The notes: generated from the sequence alone by a model not told the origin. 32,713 bases of DNA from Acidobacteria bacterium UBA6911 (GCA_002451015.1 DKBB01000263.1:1-32713), one strand, 5' to 3'. Positions 15,483 through 22,968 are shown, counted from the stretch's first letter. A program made the numbers and translations.

Positions 15483-16835
15483 TTACGCCCCTTTACTGAA
15501 ATCAATTACTTTCAATAGAAGATCGTGCAACCCGACCACCTGGACATTGTCCAGCCCGTTGTCCTGGCACACCTCACGCAACTGTTTTTTGCAGTTTGCG
15601 CAGGGAGCGACGAGATACTTGGCCCCCGTTTCGCGGATCTGGTCCGCTTTGCGTTTTCCCAGCGGTCCGGTGCGGAATGCCCGAATCTCATCGATTGAGA
15701 CGGTTCCCCCGCCTCCTCCACAACAGTAGTTTTCGGTCCTGTTGGGGGTCATTTCGACGAAGTCACTGCAAATGGAGTGAAGTATTTCGCGCGGTTCCTC
15801 CGTGATGCGGCCTGCCCTTGCGATATTGCAGGGATCGTGATAAGTCATGCGTTCCAGGATTTTTTCGTTCCTGAGGGGTATCTTGCCGGCTTCAAGCTGA
15901 GCCCAGGTATACTGCATGCAGTTTACGACAGGGGGGGCATCCGGGCCGCAGAAGGTCGGGATGAACCACGCACTGCGCGTCGCATGGCCGCATTCGCCCA
16001 CTAGGACTTTCTTGCCCCGTAGACGGCGAACCTCCCCGGTTACGTTATTCACGATCCGCTCCATCATGCGGTCACTGTAAAAAAGTCCGTAGTTGATACC
16101 GTCATAGTTGCCGCTTCCGATCGTCCATGAGCCGCCCGTGACGTGCATGACCGCCGCGTTTCCCATGAGCGTATCCGCTTCGAGCAGGTAGTCGGAGACT
16201 GCAGGAAAGAAAACGTATTCTGCCCCTGCAACATCAATAGGGAATTTGGCCTTCACCTGATAGAGTTCTTCAAGTTCTTCCTCCAAAAACTCACAGGTGT
16301 CCCGGAGCGCCGGGACCGGAATAGCGGAAGTATTGCCCACACCGTCGAGTTGCTCTCGCACCGCTACGAGAAGGGCTTTGGGTATCACGTTGATTTCCGC
16401 CAGCAGCCAGCGTGATAAATGGGTGATCAATCCATGGTCAATTCCCATGGGGCAGGTGGATTTGCAGCGTCGGCAGGCCGTACAGCGATAAAATGACTCC
16501 GCCATTTCGTCCAGGTAATCATCGGTGAGGGTGAAACCGCTTCCCAGCCTGGCTAGCAGAATCCCGGCATGTGTAAAATAGCGACGGTAAATGCGAAGCA
16601 ACAGTTCGGAGCGGTGGCAGGGTATATCCCGGTCTTCTCCGGTTGACTGATGCAGTTGACAGGCGGCGGCGCAACGGCTGCACTTTGTGGAAATTCGCGC
16701 ATACACGTCCAGTGGCAGCGCATAGTTGGAATGTTCGAGAACGGCTGCAAATGCCTCCAGAAACTTTCCAGCCCGGTTTTCCTCAATTTGCGAACTGTCC
16801 TCAACATAGTAGCTGTACTTGCTTTGTACGTTCAT
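15483..16835 (-). CDS. HdrD-like Fe-S protein (DsrK/HmcF/TmcB type)
   Basis: The 450-residue protein has two N-terminal Fe-S sites, C52/C55/C59 with C73 and the classical C118/C121/C124/C128 (CTACRRCKSTCPMG). A C-terminal half follows with the CCG signature: DPCNIARAG, ENYCCGGGGG and APCANCKKQL. In HdrD and DsrK this CCG set binds a special [4Fe-4S] centre that reduces a disulfide. A complete first CCG repeat is not visible; only GECGHA remains near residue 265-300. It is soluble and should sit on the cytoplasmic side of the cytochrome b. Together with the next three genes it makes a compact Hmc/Dsr/Tmc-like complex. Its substrate (for example a DsrC-like thiol protein) is not encoded in the window. 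Confidence 0.9.
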   Translation of the reverse strand: MNVQSKYSYYVEDSSQIEENRAGKFLEAFAAVLEHSNYALPLDVYARISTKCSRCAAACQLHQSTGEDRDIPCHRSELLLRIYRRYFTHAGILLARLGSGFTLTDDYLDEMAESFYRCTACRRCKSTCPMGIDHGLITHLSRWLLAEINVIPKALLVAVREQLDGVGNTSAIPVPALRDTCEFLEEELEELYQVKAKFPIDVAGAEYVFFPAVSDYLLEADTLMGNAAVMHVTGGSWTIGSGNYDGINYGLFYSDRMMERIVNNVTGEVRRLRGKKVLVGECGHATRSAWFIPTFCGPDAPPVVNCMQYTWAQLEAGKIPLRNEKILERMTYHDPCNIARAGRITEEPREILHSICSDFVEMTPNRTENYCCGGGGGTVSIDEIRAFRTGPLGKRKADQIRETGAKYLVAPCANCKKQLREVCQDNGLDNVQVVGLHDLLLKVIDFSKGA

Positions 16836-16852
16836 GAATCGGTGATCCCTTC

Positions 16853-17209
16853 TTATAACGTCTCGGCGGATCCGGTTGCCGGCGTTCCGGGTCGATCCGA
16901 CCCGGGTGCCAGCTTGTCCTGGAGGAAGCGATGCAGAACATCGGTTGTTTTCCCGGAAACCCAGGAAATGACACGGATGCCCGAAGCCGTCAGGAGTCCC
17001 TCATGGGCGTCCAGGATTCCGCTGCAGATCAGGACCGAAACTTCCTGGTCCCGCAGGAGCCGGATACGATCGAATTCCTCTTCACTCCTGAGGGTGAAAT
17101 CATCCTGGGCAAACACCCTGTTATTACGAATTTCGTATATTGTGATACTTGACGAATATTCGAAACAGGGTGTCACTTCCCCTTCATGATGTGGAATTGC
17201 CACTTTCAT
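16853..17209 (-). CDS. NifX/NafY-fold cofactor-binding-type protein (first gene of redox operon)
   Basis: The 118-residue protein begins MKVAIPHHEGEVTPCFEYSSS, the start pattern of the dinitrogenase iron-molybdenum cofactor family (PF02579), and continues with VSVLICSGILDAHEGLLTASGIRVISWVSGKTTDVLHRFLQDKL. It is shorter than NifB C-terminal domains and has no nitrogenase gene near it. Such orphan members are thought to carry or sense metal clusters. It is closest in look to the protein at 26257-26637 (MKVAIPLWQGRVSPVFDEAS). It lies directly downstream of a sigma54 promoter at 17237-17252 and 17 bases upstream of the HdrD-like gene, so it leads the respiratory operon. Confidence 0.85.
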   Translation of the reverse strand: MKVAIPHHEGEVTPCFEYSSSITIYEIRNNRVFAQDDFTLRSEEEFDRIRLLRDQEVSVLICSGILDAHEGLLTASGIRVISWVSGKTTDVLHRFLQDKLAPGSDRPGTPATGSAETL

Positions 17210-17236
17210 GTACTTTCCCCTTCGGCCTGCATACAG

Positions 17237-17252
17237 TGCAAATACGGTGCCA
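17237..17252 (-). promoter_or_regulatory. sigma54 promoter P1 of the respiratory operon
   Basis: On the minus strand the sequence reads TGGCACCGTATTTGCA, matching TGGCAC-N5-TTGCW with the invariant GG and GC at the right spacing. The predicted start is near 17226, about 17 bases before the NifX-like ATG at 17209. An inverted repeat (17337-17357) lies about 120 bases upstream, the usual place for an activator site. Confidence 0.85.
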
Positions 17253-17336
17253 ATGAAAGTGAAATCTGTAATGGGCTTTTAATAATAGGGATAGGGAGTA
17301 TCGACGGCTTTCCCGATAGCGGCAGGCATAACAGAA

Positions 17337-17357
17337 TTGAAACAGGTGCTGTTTCAA
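17337..17357. promoter_or_regulatory. inverted repeat TTGAAAC-N7-GTTTCAA, candidate activator site
   Basis: Perfect seven-base arms (17337-17343 and 17351-17357) are separated by seven bases, and a third half-site, TGTTTCAG, follows directly. The repeat sits about 120 bases upstream of P1, a typical upstream activating sequence position. The same half-sites form the repeat at 18981-18996 at the activator gene. Confidence 0.6.
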
Positions 17358-17489
17358 TGTTTCAGTTCTGCAACCGTCGGCCGTGTCTCTGAAGTGCAAC
17401 CGGACAAATGAAAGAAATTTGGATATGTCCACATGGGAATAAGGATTCCAATAGCGGCACGAAGCTTTTTTCTTGCGAACATAATGGAA

Positions 17490-18926
17490 TTAAATATTCG
17501 TTCCCGGTTTTTCAATCGAGTAACGTTTCATCTTGCGCCAGAGGGTTGTCCTGCTCACTTTGAGATCCAGTGCTGTCCGTATTAAGTCATAGTTGTTGCG
17601 GCGCAATGCCGTCTGGACGGCATCGGCTTCGGCCCACTTGAGTCGCGATATGGTTTTTGAGGGCGTTGATTCGACAGGTGCCGGTGGAAGATTTTGGAAT
17701 TCTTCGGGGAGATGGCGAACGCCGATCTGCGGATCATGGCAGAGGACGAAGGCGTACTCAATAAGATTTTCCAATTCCCTTACGTTGCCGGTAAATGCAT
17801 GCCGCATGATCCGCTCCATGCATTCCGGCGTCGCCCCGGAGATGTTCTTGCCCCGTTTGGCATTGAACTTGGCTATGAAATGGTCCACAAGATAGGGGAT
17901 GTCTTCCCTGCGTTCGTTCAAGGATGGAACTGAGAGGCGCACTACCGCAAGACGAAAATAAAGATCGTCCCTGAACCTGCCGCTGCTGACGAGTTCCGCC
18001 AGTCTTGAATTTGTCGCTGCGACCACGCGCACGTTGCTGCGGACGGATTTCACCGAACCCAGCGGTTCGTATTCCCGTTCCTGAAGCACGCGGAGCAATT
18101 TGACCTGTGTGGCGGGCGACAGTTCGGATACTTCATCCAGGAATAATGTGCCGCCCTCGGCCAGGGCCAGGCGGCCGGCTTTATTGCGTTTGGCGTCTGT
18201 AAAAGCCCCCTGAGCGTAGCCGAACAACTCGGATTCGAAAAGTGATTCCGGAAGCGCCCCGCAGTTGACGGCAACGAGCGGTTTGCGCCGCCTGAGGCTG
18301 AAACTGTGCACGGCCCGTGCCAGTAGTTCCTTGCCGGATCCGCTCGGACCTTCAATTAATACGGTCGCATCGCTTTCCGCGATATCGGGAAGAATGGCGA
18401 ATATTTTGCGCATCCCCTTGCTTTTGCCGACGATGTCTTCAAAAGTGTACTGCTGTGAGATTTCCCTGCGAAGCTGTTCGAGTGCCGAAAGGTCCCGAAA
18501 GGTCTCAACCGCGCCTAAAAGGTTGCCGCCCGAGTCTTTAAGCAGGGCAGTGCTCAAACTGATTGGAACGGAATGTCCCTTGTTGTTGAGAATCCTTGCG
18601 GGAACGTCGATGTTCTCGCGTCCCGACTCCAGTGTCCTCTGGAGGGCGCACCTTTGCTCGCAGACATCGGCGTGAAATACATCGCGGCATTTCTTGCCGA
18701 TTGCCTCCATCGCCGAAATTCCTGTTATACGCTCGGCGGCCCTGTTAAAAGACGTTACGCGCCAGTTCTGGTCGACGGTAAAAACCCCGTCCGCCACGGA
18801 TCCGAGGATAGTTTCCAGAAATCTTTTATCCAGTTCGGTCTTCATCTGTTTCATGTATTGAGTCTTTCCGTTCGATATTCGTTTCCATTTCGTGTGCGGG
18901 CTAAAGGAATTATTCATGTCCACCAT
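17490..18926 (-). CDS. PAS-AAA+-HTH sigma54-dependent transcription activator
   Basis: The 478-residue protein has a PAS domain (about 35-150), an AAA+ domain with Walker A GPSGSGKE (193-200), the sigma54-contact loop GAFTDA (240-245), Walker B LFLDEVSE (261-268) and the R-finger region FRDDLYFRLAV, and a Fis-type HTH at the C terminus (DLIRTALDLKVSRTTLWRKMKRY). It has no receiver domain, so it senses a ligand directly through the PAS. The PAS carries C80, C89 and C93 (KKCRDVF...VCEQRCAL), a likely redox, haem or Fe-S site. ATG 18917 or ATG 18854 (after GGAAAG) may be the true start, since the longest frame lacks a good ribosome site. It is the obvious candidate to drive P1-P6. Confidence 0.92.
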   Translation of the reverse strand: MVDMNNSFSPHTKWKRISNGKTQYMKQMKTELDKRFLETILGSVADGVFTVDQNWRVTSFNRAAERITGISAMEAIGKKCRDVFHADVCEQRCALQRTLESGRENIDVPARILNNKGHSVPISLSTALLKDSGGNLLGAVETFRDLSALEQLRREISQQYTFEDIVGKSKGMRKIFAILPDIAESDATVLIEGPSGSGKELLARAVHSFSLRRRKPLVAVNCGALPESLFESELFGYAQGAFTDAKRNKAGRLALAEGGTLFLDEVSELSPATQVKLLRVLQEREYEPLGSVKSVRSNVRVVAATNSRLAELVSSGRFRDDLYFRLAVVRLSVPSLNERREDIPYLVDHFIAKFNAKRGKNISGATPECMERIMRHAFTGNVRELENLIEYAFVLCHDPQIGVRHLPEEFQNLPPAPVESTPSKTISRLKWAEADAVQTALRRNNYDLIRTALDLKVSRTTLWRKMKRYSIEKPGTNI

Positions 18927-18980
18927 TGATCTGTTCTAAAAAGCCTTTTCCCGGACCGTGTCGATCCCTTTATTTCCGAC

Positions 18981-18996
18981 GTTTCAACATTGAAAC
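18981..18996. promoter_or_regulatory. perfect inverted repeat over the activator gene start site
   Basis: GTTTCAACATTGAAAC is a perfect palindrome (seven-base arms, two-base centre). It starts just downstream of the -12 element of P2 and covers the predicted transcription start near 18990. A protein bound here should block its own promoter, which fits autorepression by the encoded activator. It shares half-sites with 17337-17357. Confidence 0.6.
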
Positions 18997-19000
18997 TGGA

Positions 19001-19016
19001 TGCACTGACCGTGCCA
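19001..19016 (-). promoter_or_regulatory. sigma54 promoter P2 of the activator gene
   Basis: The minus strand reads TGGCACGGTCAGTGCA: a perfect -24 half (TGGCACG) and GTGCA in place of TTGCA at -12, spacing 16. The start is predicted near 18990, 65-135 bases before the coding region depending on the start codon used. Confidence 0.75.
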
Positions 19017-19248
19017 TAGCGAAAATCTGGCAAAGCTGTTGATAATAAATCCGATAGGGGGAGGCAGCATGAAGCAGGCGTAGTGTGTTCATTGCAGAAT
19101 GCAATGAAATTGCATCCAAAACCACTTAAAGTGCAATTCTATGAGGGGATTCAATGTTCCAACGGTTGGAATATGATTTTTCTCTAAAACAGGAGCAGGT
19201 TTTGAGAATGAAAGCGGAAAACTCAAATCCTGCGTTCGCAGAATTTCC
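19017..19248. other. intergenic region with palindromes
   Basis: No gene is supported here. TTGCA motifs overlap in inverted arrangement at 19091-19115 (ATTGCA, ATGCAAT, ATTGCAT) and another TGCAATT is at 19132-19138. TTCCAAC-G-GTTGGAA (19157-19171) is a perfect inverted repeat about 170 bases upstream of P2's start and could be an activator site for it. A stem TTTGAG/CTCAAA (about 19200-19226) follows the stop of the C_GCAxxG gene but lacks a convincing T-run. Confidence 0.45.
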
Positions 19249-19881
19249 TTATTCCTGCAGATTTTCAATAATAATTTCAGCCGCGATGCGCACGCCGATT
19301 CCGGGGACGAGGCTGCACTTTTCGAAGCCCTTGGCCTGTTCGAATGCCTGCATGTTTTCCGGACTTGCCGCAGGATCCATGTATCGGCCAAAAACCACAT
19401 TTTCCTGGATTTTGGGACACGTTACCGCACCGACTTCCTTTTCAAATCGGGGCATGAACTGGCGGGTAATCCCGATGCTGGCACGCACGCCTTCTTCATT
19501 CAAAAGGTCGTTGCTGCCGAATAGGAGTCCGAAACTTATCAGGCTGCCGGTGACGGCACCGCACATCCAGCCGGTGCCGCCGAATCCCGGAAACGGGGAC
19601 AGGGCCTGGACTGTTGCCAAGTTGCCGAGACCGAATTCTTCCATAAGTGCCAGGGCGGTGCTTTTAGCGCAATTTCTCAAGACATAGTTGTATTCCTCCG
19701 CCCTGCGCTGTACGCGCTCAAGGATTTCCATGCGGTTGAATGTCAGTACATCCCGGTTCAATGCCTTCGACGGGATTCCGTTTGCCATAAGGTCTTTGCA
19801 GCGGCTTTCGATTGCGTCAAGATCCCATTTCCTTTCCACCAGTTCCCGCAGCTTTGATTCGAGTGTCGGAGTATCCACCAT
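19249..19881 (-). CDS. C_GCAxxG_C_C family redox-type protein
   Basis: The 210-residue protein belongs to the C_GCAxxG_C_C family (PF09719): Cys71 (RNCAKSTA), the core MCGAVTGSLISFGLLFG with Cys107, and downstream Cys155 and Cys189, giving the C-GCA-C-C spacing that names the family. The function is not known; members are predicted redox-active and are common in anaerobes. Start ATG 19881 is preferred over the TTG at 19902 because AAGGG lies 6 bases upstream. It is 26 bases downstream of the ATC-hydrolase-like gene and shares its sigma54 promoter. No signal peptide is seen. Confidence 0.85.
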   Translation of the reverse strand: MVDTPTLESKLRELVERKWDLDAIESRCKDLMANGIPSKALNRDVLTFNRMEILERVQRRAEEYNYVLRNCAKSTALALMEEFGLGNLATVQALSPFPGFGGTGWMCGAVTGSLISFGLLFGSNDLLNEEGVRASIGITRQFMPRFEKEVGAVTCPKIQENVVFGRYMDPAASPENMQAFEQAKGFEKCSLVPGIGVRIAAEIIIENLQE

Positions 19882-19907
19882 AGTCTGCCCTTTCCTTTTC
19901 AACGACT

Positions 19908-20378
19908 CTACTTTTTTACTTCAATTATATGTTCGCAGCATCCGTCCCCCGCAGGTAAGGACTTGCCGATCCTGTATGTCAGGCGGGGATTCAGTGTTTC
20001 AACGACGGTCCGCTCCATGGTTGTATGCGCCTGGCACATGTCCGGATTGTCGAAATCGAGGGGGCACCGGTTGACCCGAACGATAATGCGGTCTTTGCTT
20101 TCCTCAACCGTGGAAACCAGGTCTTGGCCGCGGGCGACAGTATCGAAAATGCGAAGCAGGTACCCTGCAACGGATTCCAGATCGGTTTTCTCCAGTCTGG
20201 ATTTCGCTCTTTCGGCAACACTGAGACCGTATTCACGGCTCATGTCCGCAATCAGTTTGAGTCCGTCGTCTCCGAATTTTCGATATATGAAATCATAATT
20301 GCTTCTCAACCTGGCGTACAGCCCGCTGACTGCACTTCGATAGACCTGTTCGATGGTACGGGTGTTTTTGTTTTTCAT
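19908..20378 (-). CDS. ATC-hydrolase-like (L-2-amino-thiazoline-4-carboxylate hydrolase family) protein
   Basis: The 156-residue protein has the layout of PF14196: a helical N-terminal half (YARLRSNYDFIYRKFGDDGLKLIADMSREYGLSVAERA), then RVNRCPLDFDNPDMCQAHTTMERTVVETLNPRLTYRIGKSLPAGDGCCEHIIEV. Conserved cysteines C105, C115 and C147/C148 suggest metal or thiol binding; a V4R-like sensor fold is an alternative. The true substrate is unknown, and the family name comes from one characterised thiazoline hydrolase. Start 20378 is chosen over an in-frame ATG at 20450 because AGGA lies 6 bases upstream and P3 (20446-20461) would otherwise overlap the coding region. Confidence 0.75.
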   Translation of the reverse strand: MKNKNTRTIEQVYRSAVSGLYARLRSNYDFIYRKFGDDGLKLIADMSREYGLSVAERAKSRLEKTDLESVAGYLLRIFDTVARGQDLVSTVEESKDRIIVRVNRCPLDFDNPDMCQAHTTMERTVVETLNPRLTYRIGKSLPAGDGCCEHIIEVKK

Positions 20379-20445
20379 GCTATTCCTGTCTCCCCCTGTC
20401 GCTACATCATGCAACTTTTGAATAAAATTTACGACAGAAACTATC

Positions 20446-20461
20446 AGCAACTGACGTGCCA
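20446..20461 (-). promoter_or_regulatory. sigma54 promoter P3 (ATC-hydrolase-like/C_GCAxxG operon)
   Basis: The minus strand reads TGGCACGTCAGTTGCT, a full match to TGGCACRNNNNTTGCW. The start is predicted near 20434, giving a 55-base leader before ATG 20378. It is divergent from P4, 260 bases away. Confidence 0.9.
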
Positions 20462-20719
20462 GTATTCCGCCTTCGCCTAGCCGAGGCAGAGATTCGGCCG
20501 CGTTTCAGCGGACAGGTCGGTGGACAGATCGGCGTACAAGTTGCCCGGCAGGCCGCCATCCCGCCGACATTTGGGAAACAGCCAGCAATAGGAATGGGCG
20601 GCTTTAGAAATTGATGTTGTGGCATTTTGCAACCGTAGGATATGCGGCACTGGGCTAAAGTGTCTTCTAAGTGCCCTGATTGCACCGTTTGATTGATTAT
20701 TCGCTGTATGCAAGCCCAT
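20462..20719. other. shared divergent regulatory region between P3 and P4
   Basis: No gene is supported between the two sigma54 promoters. GTTTCAG and GGGAAAC half-sites similar to those at 17337 and 18981 occur about 70 bases apart but do not form a tight palindrome. GTTG-N10-CAAC occurs at about 20617-20634. The activator binding site here is not identifiable with confidence. Confidence 0.4.
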
Positions 20720-20735
20720 TGGAACTGAATTTGCA
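20720..20735 (+). promoter_or_regulatory. sigma54 promoter P4 (DUF5320 gene)
   Basis: TGGAACTGAATTTGCA matches the -24/-12 consensus except A for C at one -24 position. The start is predicted near 20746, 60 bases before ATG 20809. Confidence 0.75.
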
Positions 20736-20808
20736 ACAAAAATAAGAAAGTATTCAGAAAGGAATTTTGAATATTAAATTTTTAATCAATGCGAAGGAGT
20801 AAGTAAAA

Positions 20809-21198
20809 ATGCCAAGAGGAGACAGATCCGGGCCTGGGGGTATGGGCCCGAGAAGCGGGCGCGCAGCAGGATACTGCGCAAATTATGATGCGCCCGGTTT
20901 CATGAATCGGTTTATCGGCGGTGGCTTCGGTCGAGTTGCCGGTATGAGATACGGACGGGGCTTTGGCCAAAACAGGGGATTCGGCAACCGCGGAAGAGGC
21001 TTCGGTCTGAGGAGTATGTTCCGTGATTCCGGTCTGCCGGGTTGGATGCGCTTCGGCCGGTATTTCGGACAGGGGCCGAATCCGGATCCCGGTATGGAGA
21101 AGCAGGTGCTCAAAAACCGGATGGAGGTACTCAAATCAGAGTTGGACCAAATCCAAAGCAGGCTGAATGATCTTGAGTCCACGGCATCGGACCAATGA
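20809..21198 (+). CDS. DUF5320 family Gly/Arg/Phe-rich small protein
   Basis: The 129-residue protein starts MPRGDRSGPGGMGPRSGRAA, the hallmark N terminus of DUF5320, followed by a low-complexity FGR/GFG segment (residues 30-75) and a C-terminal coiled coil (MEKQVLKNRMEVLKSELDQIQSRLNDLES). The function is unknown. Family members lie next to MinD/ferredoxin ATPases and NifX-like proteins in many anaerobes, exactly as here. GAAGGAG lies upstream of the start, and the gene has its own sigma54 promoter. It converges with the ZIP transporter gene. Confidence 0.88.
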   Translation: MPRGDRSGPGGMGPRSGRAAGYCANYDAPGFMNRFIGGGFGRVAGMRYGRGFGQNRGFGNRGRGFGLRSMFRDSGLPGWMRFGRYFGQGPNPDPGMEKQVLKNRMEVLKSELDQIQSRLNDLESTASDQ

Positions 21199-21227
21199 TT
21201 TAATGGATCTCGTGGGGGGATTGCGGG

Positions 21228-21965
21228 CTAGTCGTGATGAAAAAGTACGATAGTTCCGATTCCCAACGCAATCAGGAGCAGTTCCCATGCAAGACTTCCC
21301 GGACCTCCCGAAGCTCTGCGCCCGGGGATGAGGTCCGCCAGGGCAATATAGATGAAACCGGATGCGGAGATGGACAGAAAATAGGGGACGGATGACAGGA
21401 GAAATGGCATAAGCAGGTAGGTCGCCAAGGCTCCCGTGACAGCTGTAAGGCTGGAGATCGTATTGAATAAAAGGGCTTTTGATTTTGAATAGCCGCTCTC
21501 GAGCAGTATTGCGAAATCGCCGATTTCCTGTGGAACCTCGTGGGCGATGACGGCTACCGATGTCGTGATTCCGAGTGATATCGAACTTGTAAAGGCGACT
21601 GCGATAGCTATCCCGTCCACAAAATTGTGGAGGGAATCCCCGAACAGTATCAGTGTTCCTGCCCGCGTATGGATATCGCAGGGCTCTTCATGGCAGTGCC
21701 GCCACAGGGCGAACTTTTCAAGCATGAAAAAGAGTATCAATCCTCCTAGAACGAACGGGTAAATACTTTTGCCGGTTAACTGTTCCTGCGCCTGGGGAAT
21801 CATCCCGAAAAATGCCGCTCCCAGAAGAGTCCCGATTGCATAAGGGATCAAGGCGGAAGTAAGCATATGTATCTGGCGCTTCCTGAATAGAAGCAGAAAG
21901 GCTGCCAGTCCCACCGAGCAGATAGATCCGAGAAGTGTAAAGCTAAGAATATAAAGAACAATCAT
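21228..21965 (-). CDS. ZIP-family metal transporter
   Basis: The 245-residue protein has about eight membrane helices and the two ZIP metal-site helices HNFVDGIAIAVAF (from His113) and HEVPQEIGDFAILL (from His142), with a His/Cys-rich loop between helices 3 and 4 (WRHCHEEPCDIH). It should move divalent metal (Zn, Fe or similar) across the inner membrane; the direction and metal are not decidable. ATG 21965 is preferred to TTG 22010, although neither has a strong ribosome site. It follows the second MinD gene by 91 bases and may be the last gene of the P5 operon, which would link metal supply to the cluster-handling proteins upstream. Confidence 0.88.
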   Translation of the reverse strand: MIVLYILSFTLLGSICSVGLAAFLLLFRKRQIHMLTSALIPYAIGTLLGAAFFGMIPQAQEQLTGKSIYPFVLGGLILFFMLEKFALWRHCHEEPCDIHTRAGTLILFGDSLHNFVDGIAIAVAFTSSISLGITTSVAVIAHEVPQEIGDFAILLESGYSKSKALLFNTISSLTAVTGALATYLLMPFLLSSVPYFLSISASGFIYIALADLIPGRRASGGPGSLAWELLLIALGIGTIVLFHHD

Positions 21966-22056
21966 CGTATCGCCGGCATTTTCCCGGTTCCCCTCGAAAT
22001 GCCTGTTCAAACAACGGGCCGTCGTTTCTTGTCCGTAGAGTGCAGGGGGATACGGG

Positions 22057-22968
22057 TTAGACCTGTATCACCGAAGCTGCTTCTATCGATTCCATTTGTT
22101 GTTGAATATTCTGCCAGATTTTACGGATGTCCCGTGCCGCCGCTCCGCCGTATTCCACAACCGGAATCCCCTTGATTTGCGCGGCGGTCACCGAACGGTC
22201 GAACCCGATCTTGCCGGCGAACGAGGCGCCGGCCGACAGGGCGTCCCGTTCGATTTCGCCGGCAAGACGGGGGTTGAGATCCCACTTGTTGACGCATACG
22301 AGAGTTGGAATATTGAAGTGTTTCGTCAGTGAAAGGACCCTTTCCATGTCGTGAACGCCCGACAGAGTCGGTTCTACGACCACGAAAGCCAGGGATGCTC
22401 CTGTAAGGGATGCGATCACGGGACATGCAATACCTGGAGGACCATCGACGATTATCCAAGGGATTTTTCTTTTTCCCGAAATTTGGCGGGCTTCGTTCTT
22501 AACCGTGCTGACAAGTTTGCCGGAATTCTCCGCGCCTATTGCCAGGCGCGCATGCACCATGGGGCCGTAGCGGGTCTCAGAGACCAGCCATTGGCCACAA
22601 GTCCGCTCCGGAAAGTCGATGGCCTCTTCAGGGCAGAAATGGACACAGACGCCGCAGCCTTCGCAGGAAAAAGGATCAATCGTAAAAAGGGACTGTCGCC
22701 CGTAGCGGCGAGTTTCGTGGACTGCATGAAAACGGCATTTTTCTTTGCAGACGCCACAGGCCGTGCAGTCGTCTTTTCGTATCACCGCTTCATGACCGCT
22801 CTTAAAATTTTCCAGTCTTTCAGTCACGGGGGACAGAACGAGGTGCAGATCCGAGGCATCGACATCGCAGTCCGCAATTACGGATGTGCCGTTCAGGGAA
22901 GCGAATGAAGCGGTCAGGCTCGTTTTCCCCGTGCCTCCCTTGCCGCTTATGACCACCATTTCTTTCAT
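22057..22968 (-). CDS. MinD/ParA-type ATPase with inserted ferredoxin domain (second copy)
   Basis: The 303-residue protein has a deviant Walker A (GKGGTGKT at 9-16), the DCDVDASDLH switch, an inserted 2x[4Fe-4S] ferredoxin domain with C68/71/74/78 and C102/105/108/112, and the P-loop continuation IIVDGPPGIACPVIASLTGAS and LVCVNKWDLN. This is the Mrp-related MinD/ferredoxin ATPase family that comes in tandem pairs in anaerobes, with a proposed but unproven role in Fe-S or metallocofactor handling. ATG 22968 overlaps the stop of the first copy (ATGA). The pair is diverged, so probably forms a heterodimer. Confidence 0.92.
   Translation of the reverse strand: MKEMVVISGKGGTGKTSLTASFASLNGTSVIADCDVDASDLHLVLSPVTERLENFKSGHEAVIRKDDCTACGVCKEKCRFHAVHETRRYGRQSLFTIDPFSCEGCGVCVHFCPEEAIDFPERTCGQWLVSETRYGPMVHARLAIGAENSGKLVSTVKNEARQISGKRKIPWIIVDGPPGIACPVIASLTGASLAFVVVEPTLSGVHDMERVLSLTKHFNIPTLVCVNKWDLNPRLAGEIERDALSAGASFAGKIGFDRSVTAAQIKGIPVVEYGGAAARDIRKIWQNIQQQMESIEAASVIQV

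Noticed and set aside
16853..17209. Evidence for nitrogen fixation from NifX-like proteins
   Set aside because: Orphan PF02579 proteins are widespread, and no nifHDK, nifB or nifE/N is present in the window.
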